Program-made: the position numbers and the translations under genes
Notes under the pieces: generated by a model
What the model saw: the letters and a program-made list of their open reading frames with translations, nothing else
What the model was told of the DNA's origin: nothing
Database searches by the model: none
DNA from: Synergistaceae bacterium
Lineage (GTDB): Bacteria; Synergistota; Synergistia; Synergistales; Synergistaceae
Direction: 5' to 3'
NCBI GenBank assembly: GCA_030533085.1
Contig: JAUNJZ010000012.1
Span: 1 to 58,914, forward strand
Length of the DNA stretch: 58,914 nt
Shown: one piece after another, positions 1-8,935 of the stretch
Numbering within the stretch: position 1 is the first letter of the stretch
Layout: every line of letters begins with the position of its first letter

Positions 1-1
1 T

Positions 2-142
2 CTGATGGCAAGCTGCGGCTTCAACCTGAAAAAACTCCTGAACCACCTCAGGAGAATTGTTTATTTTTTGCTGTTCATGAAAAGTCCGCTAAAAAGAGAG
101 TATTCAGCGGACTTTTGGATGGAAGAAGCGGCTTGCTCCTAA
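2..142 (+). mobile_element. IS transposase, C-terminal fragment (cut by window edge)
   Basis: An open frame enters from the left edge and stops at 140-142, giving 46 residues that begin LMASCGFNLKKLLNHLRRI. A Cys/Ala-Gly-Phe-Asn-Leu-(K/R)-K-Leu stretch close to the C terminus is typical of DDE transposases of the IS5/IS1182 type; this family call is from memory. The T-rich sequence after the stop (about 146-160) could be the IS end. I could not identify a terminal inverted repeat, because the other end lies outside the window. Confidence 0.6.
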
Positions 143-145
143 TAA

Positions 146-340
146 GGGGGCTTTTTCAGTGACGACTATGTAGATAAGGAAAAAGGGATTGATTTGTTGC
201 TCTATCGGCATGACGGAGTGTCAAACAAGGTCAATACTGTTCAGGTCAAAATGTCAAAAATATATTATAGAACAGGAGGGGGCATAGATGGACGCAAAGG
301 GAAGAGAAAATTTCTGGTCAGTACTGACGTCTATTACTGA
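146..340 (+). pseudogene. Possible PD-(D/E)XK nuclease-like fragment
   Basis: A frame without a start codon runs from just after the IS fragment to a stop at 338-340. It reads DDYVDKEKGIDLLLYRHDG and then VNTVQVKMSKIYY. A G-I-D...V-Q-V-K spacing resembles the acidic/QxK core of restriction-type PD-(D/E)XK folds. The simplest reading is that an IS insertion near 160 removed the front of a small nuclease-like gene whose tail overlaps the next gene. The stretch is short, so the family call is weak. Confidence 0.3.
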
Positions 341-1283
341 CGACAACGAAGCAATATTGAAGAAACTCTGGCAAGCCTCACCAATACAGGAGAGTCTTTG
401 TCGTTTTCGTGCGGTAAGCTGTAGCTCTTTGCTGCAATTACAGGAAAACAGACAGTATTTTTCGACCGCGAACTATTACGACGATCCATTTGACACATAT
501 TTTAAAGTAGACACTGATAGAATACAGAAAGAATATGAAGGATCAAAAATGAAACTCTCCGGCGGTGATGACGGAGATATAAGAAAGATAATAGATGAAC
601 AGCATTTTGATAGATTATCCACCGATGATTATATCCAAAAATTAAAAGAAACATCTCTGGACGTTTCGCAGTTGAGTTTTTATTTGAACGGACTCAGGAA
701 TGCCGTCCAGGCACATACAGCTTCAATTTGTTTCTGTGAGAGTGCCGTCAATGAAACTATGTGGATGAAGTACGCTGACTGTCATAAAGGTTTTGTTCAG
801 GTTTACGATTTCAATAATCCAGAGACATTTCCCGATGCAGATGAAATAGCGGCCGGACAAGATACTTTAAGACGCCGTGTCCCGTACCTCTTTCCGGTTT
901 ATTATTCTGATGAAAAATATGACGCAACTTTATTTGCAATGGCAATCTCAGCTCAAACCTTCGGAAAACAATTTATGGAACAGCACACAGAGAGTCAAAA
1001 GATGTTTTATTCATCGACAATGTGGCAAATAGAAAGAATATCTCTGATAAAAAAACACTGCCATCACTATGATGAAGAATGGCGTATGCTGTATCCGCTC
1101 CAATATGTAGACAGACCGTACATTGAACTGAAGCCCTGCCGTGTTATCATCGGACTGCGAACTCCCAAAATCGAGGAACGTTTAATCATTTCAGCCGCGA
1201 AAATTGCCAGTATAAAATCATTATATAAGATTTGCATAGACAAGAACAATGAACTGGGTATGATAAAAATAGATGAAGCGTAG
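288..1283 (+). CDS. DUF2971 family protein
   Basis: The 331-residue protein has the layout of DUF2971. Near the N terminus is a segment about a person- or record-like 'dropped out' strand (RQYFSTANYYDDPFDTYF), and in the middle is the family hallmark NETMWMKYADCHKGFVQVYDF, equivalent to the W-x-x-Y-x-x-x-H-x-G-F pattern. The family is common in accessory and defence-like regions; its biochemical function is not established. A strong AGGAGGGGG lies just before the ATG. The gene is visibly AT-richer than everything to its right and sits beside an IS remnant and a broken nuclease-like frame, so recent acquisition is likely. No signal peptide or membrane segment is seen, so it should be cytoplasmic. 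Confidence 0.75.
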   Translation: MDAKGRENFWSVLTSITDDNEAILKKLWQASPIQESLCRFRAVSCSSLLQLQENRQYFSTANYYDDPFDTYFKVDTDRIQKEYEGSKMKLSGGDDGDIRKIIDEQHFDRLSTDDYIQKLKETSLDVSQLSFYLNGLRNAVQAHTASICFCESAVNETMWMKYADCHKGFVQVYDFNNPETFPDADEIAAGQDTLRRRVPYLFPVYYSDEKYDATLFAMAISAQTFGKQFMEQHTESQKMFYSSTMWQIERISLIKKHCHHYDEEWRMLYPLQYVDRPYIELKPCRVIIGLRTPKIEERLIISAAKIASIKSLYKICIDKNNELGMIKIDEA

Positions 1284-1589
1284 ACCATGCCTTTTAGCAG
1301 CACAAAAGGATCAGGCTTTGAAAACCTTATTGTGAAATGGATGGTCAAGCGCAGCGCCGGCCGCCGCGGGCTAAATTGCCGATTTTTCGTGTGCGGACTT
1401 GCATATCGGGGCGGGCTGTGGTACTATTTCGCAGTTGGTTGAGGTCAATGGGTTTCAAGCAGAGGAATGCGCCTCTCGCCTGCCGGTGTTTTTAGCTGTC
1501 AGGTCAGCCCCCGAAAGATGTTTTCATGGGTCTGGGTGCATTCTTGTGCGCGCAGGCTTTTTTGTTTTGTATAAAAATCAGGAGGTGTA
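1284..1589 (+). other. Gene-free leader upstream of infC
   Basis: This 306-base stretch has no convincing gene. A 63-codon frame at 1399-1590 overlaps the infC ribosome site and has no homology-like features. The composition shifts from AT-rich to GC-rich at about 1345, marking the edge of the accessory scrap. Ribosomal protein L20/IF3 operons often carry a long structured leader for autoregulation, and the length here is compatible, but I cannot draw a specific L20-binding fold from the sequence. Confidence 0.4.
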
Positions 1590-2234
1590 ATTACCATAGC
1601 GAACACAAAGGAAGATGAACCCCGCGTAAATTCCGAGATAAGAACGGCGCAGGTGCTGCTTATCGATGAACAGAACGCAAAACGCGGAGTCGTGAGCATT
1701 CAGGAGGCTCTGAAGATGGCCGAAGCGGCCGAGCTGGATCTGGTGGAGGTCGCTCCACAGGCTACGCCGCCGGTATGCCGTATCATGAATTACGGAAAGT
1801 ACCGTTTCCAGCAGCAGAAGCGAGACAAGGACGCGCGCAAGAAGCAGAAGAATCAGGTAGTGAAAGAGATAAAGATGCGTCCGAAGATCGATCTTCACGA
1901 CTATGAGTTCAAGGTCAAGGCTATCAAGGCTTTCTTGCAGGACGGACACCGCGTCAAGGTTTCGGTCTTTTTCCGCGGACGCGAGATGGCTTTCCTTGAC
2001 AGAGGGCGCGAGGTGCTGAATAAGGTGCTGGCGGCCATCGGAGATTACGGGAAGGTCGAGATGGAGCCGCGCATGGAAGGTTCATATATGAGGATCATGA
2101 TCGCCCCGGCCGCTGATCTGCCAGCCAAGAAGCCGGCCGCGCGCGCGCCGGAGGGCGAGAAGAAACAGGCAGAGGCTCCGGCCGCCGCGCCGAAGGCGAA
2201 GAAGAACGTTCTGCCGGACGCGGATCAGATATAA
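1590..2234 (+). CDS. infC: Translation initiation factor IF-3, non-AUG start
   Basis: IF-3 binds the 30S subunit and proofreads initiator tRNA and start codon. The frame contains the N-terminal signature VNSEIRTAQVLLIDEQNAKRG, the linker rich in Lys/Arg and the C-domain motif VKVSVFFRGREMAF. The N-terminal conserved block begins before the first ATG (1653), so an ATG start would delete it. Upstream in the same frame, a GGAGGTG at 1581-1587 precedes an ATT at 1590. AUU is the classical autoregulated start of infC; the neighbouring ATA at 1596 is the other possibility. The predicted length is 214 residues, longer than the usual ~175-180 because of a C-terminal Ala/Pro/Lys-rich tail. rpmI and rplT follow, the standard operon. 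Confidence 0.93.
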   Translation: MTIANTKEDEPRVNSEIRTAQVLLIDEQNAKRGVVSIQEALKMAEAAELDLVEVAPQATPPVCRIMNYGKYRFQQQKRDKDARKKQKNQVVKEIKMRPKIDLHDYEFKVKAIKAFLQDGHRVKVSVFFRGREMAFLDRGREVLNKVLAAIGDYGKVEMEPRMEGSYMRIMIAPAADLPAKKPAARAPEGEKKQAEAPAAAPKAKKNVLPDADQI

Positions 2235-2287
2235 GGGATTTTTATTTACCCCTTTTCGGGTAAGAAATTTAGAGGAGGAAACATCTA

Positions 2288-2485
2288 ATGCCTAAAATGA
2301 AAACACATTCCGCCACAAAGAAACGCTTCAAGATAACAGGCTCAGGCAAGGTGAGCTTTAAGAAGAGCGGACGCGGACATCTTCTTATTTCCAAGAATTC
2401 GAAGCGTCTCCGCACGCTGAGGAAGAAGGGTATCCTTCCGACAGGCGTTGAGGCGCACGTAAAGAAGCTTCTCCCCTACGCGTAA
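2288..2485 (+). CDS. rpmI: 50S ribosomal protein L35
   Basis: A 65-residue basic protein starting MPKMKTHSATKKRFKITGSG, the universal L35 N terminus, with the later LLISKNSKRLRTLR segment. The size is normal. An AGAGGAGG site precedes the ATG. It lies between infC and rplT in the conserved order. The 53-base gap before it contains a small TTACCC/GGGTAA hairpin (about 2246-2263) that may tune expression. Confidence 0.97.
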   Translation: MPKMKTHSATKKRFKITGSGKVSFKKSGRGHLLISKNSKRLRTLRKKGILPTGVEAHVKKLLPYA

Positions 2486-2537
2486 GCGCCGCGGGAAGAG
2501 GGATTAAAGAGATAATTTCATCAAGGAGTGACATACA

Positions 2538-2888
2538 ATGCGAGTAAAGGGATCCAGCGCAAGCCGCAATAAACAGAAAAAGCTGTTCAGCATCACGAAA
2601 GGTTTCTGGGGACGCAAGAAGAATGTCTACCGCCGCGCCCGCGAGGCCTATCTGCACGCTCTTACGAGCGCTTTCACGGGGCGTAAGCTCAGGAAGCGCG
2701 ATTTCCGCAAGATGTGGATCATCCGTATCAACGCCGCCGCGCGCGCGAACGGTATCGCTTACAGCGCGCTGATAAACGGGCTGAAGAAGGCCAATATAAT
2801 GATCAACCGCAAGATGCTTGCCGACCTCGCGATCAACGACGCTCCGGCGTTCACGCAGCTGGTCGAGAAGGCGCGCGCCGCTCTGTAA
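2538..2888 (+). CDS. rplT: 50S ribosomal protein L20
   Basis: A 116-residue protein of normal L20 length, with the N-terminal basic tail and the globular motifs KGFWGRKKNVYRRAREA, RKRDFRKMWIIRINAAAR and LADLAINDAPAFTQLV. L20 organises 23S rRNA early in 50S assembly and represses its own operon in many bacteria. An AAGGAGTGA precedes the ATG with good spacing. Confidence 0.97.
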   Translation: MRVKGSSASRNKQKKLFSITKGFWGRKKNVYRRAREAYLHALTSAFTGRKLRKRDFRKMWIIRINAAARANGIAYSALINGLKKANIMINRKMLADLAINDAPAFTQLVEKARAAL

Positions 2889-2921
2889 AATTGCGGAAAT
2901 TTCGTCTCAGAGTGGGTTAAA

Positions 2922-4250
2922 TTGCGTTTTCATACCTCTTATAAGGTAGAAAGAGTCATCGTAACCGGGTTCCTGCTGGTAATACTGGCAGGAGCCTTTC
3001 TCTTATGGCTGTCGAATAATTTCATCCATCGCTCGGTTCTCTCTCCTGTGGACGCTCTTTTTATGGCGACTTCGGCGGTCTGCGTCACCGGTCTCGGCAC
3101 TGTCGATTTATCCGCCGATATGGGGCCGCTTTCGCAGATTATCATGCTGGCGCTGATTCAGATAGGCGGGCTGGGGATAATGACTGCTATGATGACGCTC
3201 TCTCTGGCCGCCGGACGCAGGATAGGCATCAAGGGGAGGATATTTTTTCTGGGCGGCCTCGGCATGGACGGAGTGCAGGGGGCGCTGTCGCTTTTTTCCA
3301 CTGTTATCAGATATACGCTCTTTATCGAGGGGGCCGGGGCGCTTTTATTTTTTATCGCTTTTATGCTTAATGGGGAGGCTTTTCCCCGTTCTCTGTATTA
3401 CGCCGTCTTTCACGCAGTCAGCGCTTTCTGCAACGCCGGCTTTTCCCCTTACGGCGGCGGGCTGATTCGCTTCAATATGACGCTGCTCGTTCCCGGCGTG
3501 ACGATGGCGCTCGTCGTTCTCGGAGGCGTCGGCTTTCCGGTCTTTGCCGAGTGCGCGGCCTGTATCCGCGACAGGCGGGAGCATCTTTCCGTTTACGCGC
3601 GGCTGGTGCTGATAATGACCGGCGGGCTGATAGCGGCTGGGACGCTGATGATGGCGCTCGCCGATTGGGATGGCGCTTTCGGAGGTATGCCGGTATGGGC
3701 CAAATTATGGAACGCGCTTTTTGCAAGCGTTACGGCGAGGACGGCCGGCTTTGAGACTGTTCCGTCAGCCTCGCTCTCGGGCCTCGGTCAGGCCGTTATG
3801 ATAATCCTGATGATAATAGGGGCCTCTCCCGCGTCAACGGGCGGCGGCGTAAAGACCACGACCTTCGGAGTTCTGGCTATCTCCGTATGGAGCGAGCTGC
3901 ACAGGCGCAGGCAGACGACCTTTATGAACAGGGGAATATCTGAAAGGACGTCGCGCCGCGCCATTTCTATAATTGCGATATATCTCTTTACGCTTCTTGC
4001 AGGGGCGACGCTGCTGACGTTTATTGAAGGGCTTCCCTTTTCTTATATACTTTTTGAGGCGGCGTCCGCGCTGGGAACGGTCGGCCTTACGCTTGGGATA
4101 ACGACTGAGCTGTCCGCCCCCGGCAAGCTGATAATAGCTCTCCTGATGTTCTGGGGGAGGGTCGGACTTTATTCTTTCATATCCACGCTTGTCACCGCAG
4201 ACGGCAATTCCGGGATTCATTACCCTAGCACAAATATTCCGATAAGCTGA
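2922..4250 (+). CDS. ktrB: K+ uptake channel subunit, TrkH/KtrB family
   Basis: The 442-residue membrane protein has the four selectivity-filter repeats of the TrkH/TrkG/KtrB/HKT superfamily: SAVCVTGLGTVD (about residue 50), HAVSAFCNAGFSPYG (about 165), FASVTARTAGFETV (about 270) and EAASALGTVGLTLG (about 380). The GASPASTGGGVKTTT loop before the fourth transmembrane pair is also characteristic. Its length suits KtrB rather than the longer TrkH. The frame starts with TTG at 2922, and the upstream site is weak. The NAD/nucleotide-binding partner follows 20 bases after its stop, so the two should form a KtrAB-type complex in the inner membrane. Confidence 0.92.
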   Translation: MRFHTSYKVERVIVTGFLLVILAGAFLLWLSNNFIHRSVLSPVDALFMATSAVCVTGLGTVDLSADMGPLSQIIMLALIQIGGLGIMTAMMTLSLAAGRRIGIKGRIFFLGGLGMDGVQGALSLFSTVIRYTLFIEGAGALLFFIAFMLNGEAFPRSLYYAVFHAVSAFCNAGFSPYGGGLIRFNMTLLVPGVTMALVVLGGVGFPVFAECAACIRDRREHLSVYARLVLIMTGGLIAAGTLMMALADWDGAFGGMPVWAKLWNALFASVTARTAGFETVPSASLSGLGQAVMIILMIIGASPASTGGGVKTTTFGVLAISVWSELHRRRQTTFMNRGISERTSRRAISIIAIYLFTLLAGATLLTFIEGLPFSYILFEAASALGTVGLTLGITTELSAPGKLIIALLMFWGRVGLYSFISTLVTADGNSGIHYPSTNIPIS

Positions 4251-4270
4251 CGAAAGGGGCGTATTCCCGA

Positions 4271-4984
4271 ATGGAGAACAGAAAGAAGACTTTTCTCATA
4301 GTGGGGCTTGGACGTTTCGGCACGGCTCTCTGTGAAACGCTGGCGAGTCTCGGCCAGAATGTTATAGGCGTAGACGGCAAGGCGGCGCCCGTGATGGAGC
4401 TGTCCGATGTGATAACGGTGGCGGCGCAGATGGATGTCACGGATGAAGCCTCTCTTATCAAGATAGGGGCCAGGGATGTGGATGTGGCCGTGGTGACGAT
4501 AGGCGAGGCGGTGGAGCCGAGTATCCTCTGCACGGCGCTGCTTGTGGATTTGGGTGTGCCGCTGGTCATCGCCCGCGCCGCGAATAAGCTTCACGCGAAG
4601 GTGCTGGAGCGGGTCGGCGCGCATAAGGTCATTTCTCCAGAATGCGATATGGGTTCCCGTATCGGCGAGACGCTGGTATATCCATGGTATTCTACATTTA
4701 CAAGGATAGACGGCGGAGATTTCGTCCTTGGAAAGATATCCCCGCTGCCTGAAATGCTCGGAAAGGATATGGCTCAGCTCAAATTTTCGCAAAAATACAA
4801 AGTTATTGTTATACTTATGGAATATGGGGGACGTCAGCATACCCCGTCACCGACGCGCCCTTTCGAGAAGGGGGACAGGCTTTGGGTGCTGGGCACGATA
4901 GAGGATATTAACAGGATCATTGAAAAAGAAGATCAGGATCGGCTGATGGATATGAAGGAAATAAATTTACCCGGCGCGCAGTAA
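4271..4984 (+). CDS. ktrA: K+ uptake regulatory subunit, RCK (TrkA-N/TrkA-C)
   Basis: The 237-residue protein starts with a Rossmann strand and loop VGLGRFGTALCETL (GxGxxG) followed by an acidic residue at the end of the second strand (VIGVDG), the nucleotide-binding TrkA_N/RCK fold. The second half (about residue 150 on) has the TrkA_C layout ending in GDRLWVLGTIEDI. It should form the cytosolic ring that gates the KtrB channel immediately upstream. One domain pair rather than two fits KtrA and not the duplicated TrkA. Confidence 0.92.
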   Translation: MENRKKTFLIVGLGRFGTALCETLASLGQNVIGVDGKAAPVMELSDVITVAAQMDVTDEASLIKIGARDVDVAVVTIGEAVEPSILCTALLVDLGVPLVIARAANKLHAKVLERVGAHKVISPECDMGSRIGETLVYPWYSTFTRIDGGDFVLGKISPLPEMLGKDMAQLKFSQKYKVIVILMEYGGRQHTPSPTRPFEKGDRLWVLGTIEDINRIIEKEDQDRLMDMKEINLPGAQ

Positions 4985-5010
4985 TGGCCGCCGCGGCAGG
5001 AGGCATAAAT

Positions 5011-6096
5011 ATGCGGGAGAATGAAAGGACGAACGAGCCGCAGAACGGGGACGGAGGTCTCCTTGAACGGCTGGAGATGATAAAGGAGGCGGGGCTTGAG
5101 AAGATAGCGAAAAGCACGCTGCCGGAGCAGCTGCAGCTGGTGCGGGCGAATCTTCTCGGGCGCAAGGGCGAGCTGACCGACATCCTCAAGAGCGTTGGAC
5201 AGGCAGCGCCGGAGCTGCGTAAGGTTTTGGGGCAGGCCGCCAACGAGGTGAAGCAGATTCTGGGCGACGCGGTCGAAAGACGCGGCTCCGAGCTGCTGGA
5301 GAACCTTTCCGCCTTCGAGGGGGAGGCTGATATATCCGTTCCTGGGGTCGAGCCATTTCAGGGTGGGCTTCATCCGGTAACGCAGATGTGTTACGACCTG
5401 AACGACGCTTTCCGCTCGCTGGGCTTTGAGATATTCTCCGAGCCGGAGATAACGAGCGAGAAGTTTGCCTTTGACAATCTTAACTTTGCCCCCGAGCATC
5501 CGGCGCGCGAGAGCATGGACACCTACTGGCTCAAGGGGCACGACGAGGAGCGCGGCGCGAAGCGTCTCTGCCTCCGTCCGCATCTTACCGGGGCCAGCGT
5601 GCGCTATTTGCGCGAGCACGGCGCACCAGCGCGTTTCGTCTATCCGGGGCGCGTCTATCGCAACGAGACTACGGACGCGCGCCATGAACGCGCTTTTTTC
5701 CAGTATGAGGCTCTTATAGTAGATAAGGATTTTTCTTTCGCCTCCGGCATGGTGCTTATCAGGACGATTCTTGAAAAGGTATTCGGCCACGAGGTTGACG
5801 TGCGTATGCGCGTCGGCTTCTTCCCCTTTGTGGAGCCGGGCTTTGAGATAGACATGAAGTGTCAGGTCTGCGGCGGCGAGGGCTGCCGCGTCTGCAAGCA
5901 TGTCGGCTGGATAGAGGTGATGCCGGGCGGCACGCCGCATCCGAACGTCCTCAGGGCGGCGGGGCTGGATCCCGCGGTGTGGTCCGGCTTCTATATCAAT
6001 ATCGGTCTTGACCGCCTTGTGATGATGCGCTACGGCGTGGATGACGTGCGCCTTTTCCACAGCGCCGACCTGCGTTTCCTGAAACAGTTTAAGTAG
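5011..6096 (+). CDS. pheS: Phenylalanyl-tRNA synthetase alpha subunit
   Basis: A class II catalytic subunit charging tRNA-Phe with phenylalanine. Diagnostic segments are HPVTQMCYDLNDAFRSLGFEI, LCLRPHLTGASVRYL, YRNETTDARHERAFFQYEAL (motif 2) and INIGLDRLVMMRYG (motif 3). A Cys-rich C-Q-V-C...C-R-V-C hairpin precedes motif 3, as in many bacterial PheS. The N-terminal 85 residues are the usual coiled coil. I placed the start at ATG 5011 because AGGAGG lies 7 bases before it; an in-frame ATG at 4984 overlaps the ktrA stop but has no ribosome site. pheT follows. Confidence 0.97.
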   Translation: MRENERTNEPQNGDGGLLERLEMIKEAGLEKIAKSTLPEQLQLVRANLLGRKGELTDILKSVGQAAPELRKVLGQAANEVKQILGDAVERRGSELLENLSAFEGEADISVPGVEPFQGGLHPVTQMCYDLNDAFRSLGFEIFSEPEITSEKFAFDNLNFAPEHPARESMDTYWLKGHDEERGAKRLCLRPHLTGASVRYLREHGAPARFVYPGRVYRNETTDARHERAFFQYEALIVDKDFSFASGMVLIRTILEKVFGHEVDVRMRVGFFPFVEPGFEIDMKCQVCGGEGCRVCKHVGWIEVMPGGTPHPNVLRAAGLDPAVWSGFYINIGLDRLVMMRYGVDDVRLFHSADLRFLKQFK

Positions 6097-6112
6097 GAGG
6101 GGATTATTTATC

Positions 6113-8545
6113 ATGAAATTATCGTTGAACTGGATAAAGCAGTATGTCGACCTTCCTGCCGACCTGACGATGGCTAAACTTTCGTATGACCTGACTATGT
6201 CCACAGTCGAGGTCGAGGGGGCGGTCAGCCTTTCAGATAATCTCGCCGGACTTGTCATAGGGAGGATACTTACGGTGGAGCCGCATCCCGACGCGGACAA
6301 GCTCCGTATCTGCACTGTCGATGTCGGCGACCCCGCACCCTCGACGATAGTCTGCGGCGGCGTGAATCTCGCCCCCGCTCAGCTGGTCGTCGTGGCGAAG
6401 CCAGGCGCGTGGGTGAAGTGGCACGGCGAGGGCGACCCTGTCGAGATTAAGCCGGCGAAGCTGCGCGGCGTGATGAGCTTCGGCATGATATGCGCCTCCG
6501 GGGAGATAGGTCTGGGAGAGCTTTTCCCTGCCTCTGAGCACGCGGAGATAATGGACGTAAGCGAATTTGACGCGAAGCCTGGGACGCCTGTCGCGGAGGC
6601 GCTGGGGCTGGACGATATTATTCTTGAGATAGACAACAAGTCCATGACGAACCGCCCCGACCTGTGGGGGCATTACGGAATGGCGCGCGAGCTGGCGGCC
6701 ATATACAAATGCCCGCTGAAGCCGATAGAGCCGGCGGAGCTTCCCGCCTGCGCGGACGGGCTGGAAGTCGTAATAGAGGACTCGGAGCGCTGCCCGCGCT
6801 ATCTTGGGCTGGTCATCAGGAATATAAAGAATGTCCCGTCCCCCTTTGAGCTGAGAAGTATGCTCTGGCGCGTCGGTTCGCGTCCGATAAATCTTCCGGT
6901 GGATATTACAAATTATCTGATGTTCGCGACCGGCGAGCCGACTCACGCCTTTGACAGCCAGCATGTCGGCGGCAGGATTCGCGTGCGCCGCGCCGCCCCC
7001 GGAGAGAAGCTGGAGCTGCTCGACGGTGAGCTGCTCGACCTTACGGAAGAGGATCTTGTAATAGCGAACGAGACGAAGCCGATGGCTCTCGCAGGCATAA
7101 TGGGGGGCAAACTCGATTCCATTCTGCCGGAGACCACGGATGTAATACTTGAAATAGCCAACTTTGAGGCGCTTGGGATACGCCGCAGCTCTCAGCGTTT
7201 CGACGTGCGCACCGAAGGCTCCGCGCGCTGGGAGAAGGGGATAGACCCGCAGCGCGTTGACATCACCGCCGCGATGGCTGTGAAGATGTTCCGCGAAGCC
7301 TTCCCCGAAGCTGTGATAAGCGGCTGCGTGGATAACTATCCGAAGCAGCTTGAATGCGCCAAGGTCGAGGTGAGCCTTGATTTCCTGAGGAAGCGTCTCG
7401 GCAGGGAGATATCGGCAGAAGAGGTTAAGGAGATACTTTCACCGCTGGGCTTCAAAACCGAGGCGAAGGATGGGCTGTTGCTCGTGGAGGCTCCGTCGTG
7501 GCGCTCCACCGGAGATATATCGCTGCCCGACGATATCCTTGAAGAGGCCGCTCGCCTCATGGGCTACGAGAATTTTGAATTTTCGCCTCCGACCGTGCTT
7601 CTCGATAAAGCCGTCAATCAGCGGCTGCCGGATATGGAGCGCGCCCTGCGGGAGTATCTGGCTTTCCGCTGCGGTATGCAGGAGATATTCACCTATCCGT
7701 GGATAGAGGACGAATATATCAGCGCCTCCGGCGCGGAGACAGAGGAGATGCTGGAGCTTTCCACGCCTCCCGCGCCGAATGAGGCGAGGCTGCGTTCGAC
7801 GCTGGTTCCCGGCCTGCTCAAGGCGGTAGTGACGAATCTCCGCTATTTCACCGATTTCAGGATTTTTGAACTGACGCAGGTGTTCTTTGACAGGAATTAC
7901 AGCAGCATCAGCGGCACTGATGAGCTGCTGCCGGAGATGGCGCGCCGTCTGGGGGCGGCCTTTGTCGGTTCGGACGCGCGCGCCCTCTTCCGCGAAGCCA
8001 AGGGAACGCTGGAATATATGCACCGCGCCGTTCAGATGGAGCCGCTTTCATTTGAACAGCGGGAGAAGCCGGCGTGGGGCGATGAAAAATTATGGGTCAA
8101 CGTCATTCGCGGCGGAGAGATCATCGGAGCGCTGGCGCTCGTCTCGCCGCGCTGCGCGAAGGCCGCCGGAATAAAGCGGAGCCTCGCGCTTATCTTTGAG
8201 CTTGACGTCGAAAAGCTTGTCCCGCTGCCATCGCGCCAGAATGTATTCTCGCATCTGCCCGCCTATCCGCTCGCCGATTTCGACCTCTCGATCGTCTTTG
8301 ACGAAAATGTCAGATGGGAGGAGATAGAGGCGATAGCGAGGAAGGCGGAGCTGGTCAGGGATGTGAAGTTCATCGACGAATATCGCGGCGCGCAGATAGG
8401 GGCGGGCAAAAAATCCGTGACCTTCAGAACGTGGGTCGGCTCGGACAAGGGAACGCTGACCTCGGAGCAGATAGAGAACGTTTCAAAGCAGGTCGTCAAA
8501 AAAATAGGAAAGAAATTCGGTGGAGACGTGCGCGGAGCGCAATAG
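6113..8545 (+). CDS. pheT: Phenylalanyl-tRNA synthetase beta subunit
   Basis: An 810-residue subunit with the full bacterial domain order: an EMAP-II-like tRNA-binding domain (about residues 40-150, VIGRILTVEPHPDADKLRIC), B3/B4 editing domain (about 210-380, PVDITNYLMFATGEPTHAFD and NFEALGIRRSSQRF), B5 domain (about 405-475), the catalytic-like core and a C-terminal FDX-ACB anticodon-binding domain (PAYPLADFDLSIVFDE). It forms the alpha2beta2 enzyme with PheS 16 bases upstream. An AGGAGGGG precedes the ATG. Confidence 0.97.
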   Translation: MKLSLNWIKQYVDLPADLTMAKLSYDLTMSTVEVEGAVSLSDNLAGLVIGRILTVEPHPDADKLRICTVDVGDPAPSTIVCGGVNLAPAQLVVVAKPGAWVKWHGEGDPVEIKPAKLRGVMSFGMICASGEIGLGELFPASEHAEIMDVSEFDAKPGTPVAEALGLDDIILEIDNKSMTNRPDLWGHYGMARELAAIYKCPLKPIEPAELPACADGLEVVIEDSERCPRYLGLVIRNIKNVPSPFELRSMLWRVGSRPINLPVDITNYLMFATGEPTHAFDSQHVGGRIRVRRAAPGEKLELLDGELLDLTEEDLVIANETKPMALAGIMGGKLDSILPETTDVILEIANFEALGIRRSSQRFDVRTEGSARWEKGIDPQRVDITAAMAVKMFREAFPEAVISGCVDNYPKQLECAKVEVSLDFLRKRLGREISAEEVKEILSPLGFKTEAKDGLLLVEAPSWRSTGDISLPDDILEEAARLMGYENFEFSPPTVLLDKAVNQRLPDMERALREYLAFRCGMQEIFTYPWIEDEYISASGAETEEMLELSTPPAPNEARLRSTLVPGLLKAVVTNLRYFTDFRIFELTQVFFDRNYSSISGTDELLPEMARRLGAAFVGSDARALFREAKGTLEYMHRAVQMEPLSFEQREKPAWGDEKLWVNVIRGGEIIGALALVSPRCAKAAGIKRSLALIFELDVEKLVPLPSRQNVFSHLPAYPLADFDLSIVFDENVRWEEIEAIARKAELVRDVKFIDEYRGAQIGAGKKSVTFRTWVGSDKGTLTSEQIENVSKQVVKKIGKKFGGDVRGAQ

Positions 8546-8561
8546 TCTGATAGACTTATGG

Positions 8562-8590
8562 GAGGGGGAGGGAGTTTCCCCCTCTCTTTA
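8562..8590 (+). terminator. Intrinsic terminator after pheT
   Basis: An 8-bp stem GAGGGGGA (8562-8569) / TCCCCCTC (8577-8584) with a 7-base loop is followed by a short T-rich run. It sits between pheT and the zapB-like gene. Confidence 0.65.
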
Positions 8591-8622
8591 CGGTCAAGTT
8601 TAAGAAAGCTGGAGGTGCGTTG

Positions 8623-8907
8623 ATGATGATGGAGCAGTTTGAAAAGTTTAACGAGGCGTTGGATCGTCTTGAAGGCGTGCTTGGGGGGCTGAAATCAGAG
8701 AACGAGGCTTTGCGCCGCGAGGTCGCGGAGCTGAAGGGGATAATCGAGGACAGAGACCTCGAAATATTGCAGCTTCAGGAAGACGCTGAAAAATCCGCCG
8801 CCGCATGCAAGGCTGAGAAAGAGGAGATAGGCGGAACGCTCGACAGCCTTCTCGGACGGATGGGCAGGCTGGCTCAGCTTAAAGAAGACGCTCCGTCGGT
8901 AGGCTAG
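8623..8907 (+). CDS. Small coiled-coil protein, ZapB-like
   Basis: About 94 residues, mostly heptad-patterned helix (FEKFNEALDRLEGVLGGLKSENEALRREV and later ILQLQEDAEK; only parts are quoted as pattern evidence), resembling ZapB or other short coiled-coil division proteins. It lies directly before zapA, which supports a divisome role by inference. Three ATG codons occur in a row after GGAGGTG (8611-8617). I chose the first ATG at 8623; a TTG at 8620 is too close to the ribosome site. No catalytic residues are expected. Confidence 0.6.
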   Translation: MMMEQFEKFNEALDRLEGVLGGLKSENEALRREVAELKGIIEDRDLEILQLQEDAEKSAAACKAEKEEIGGTLDSLLGRMGRLAQLKEDAPSVG

Positions 8908-8935
8908 ATTGCCTGCCGGTCGGGAAGAAGCGCCG

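Noticed and set aside
1399-1590. 63-codon frame before infC
   Set aside because: It runs into the infC ribosome site, has no Shine-Dalgarno and no recognisable features.
4933-6315. 460-codon minus-strand frame opposite pheS
   Set aside because: It mirrors a certain gene in GC-rich DNA and its translation shows no family motifs.
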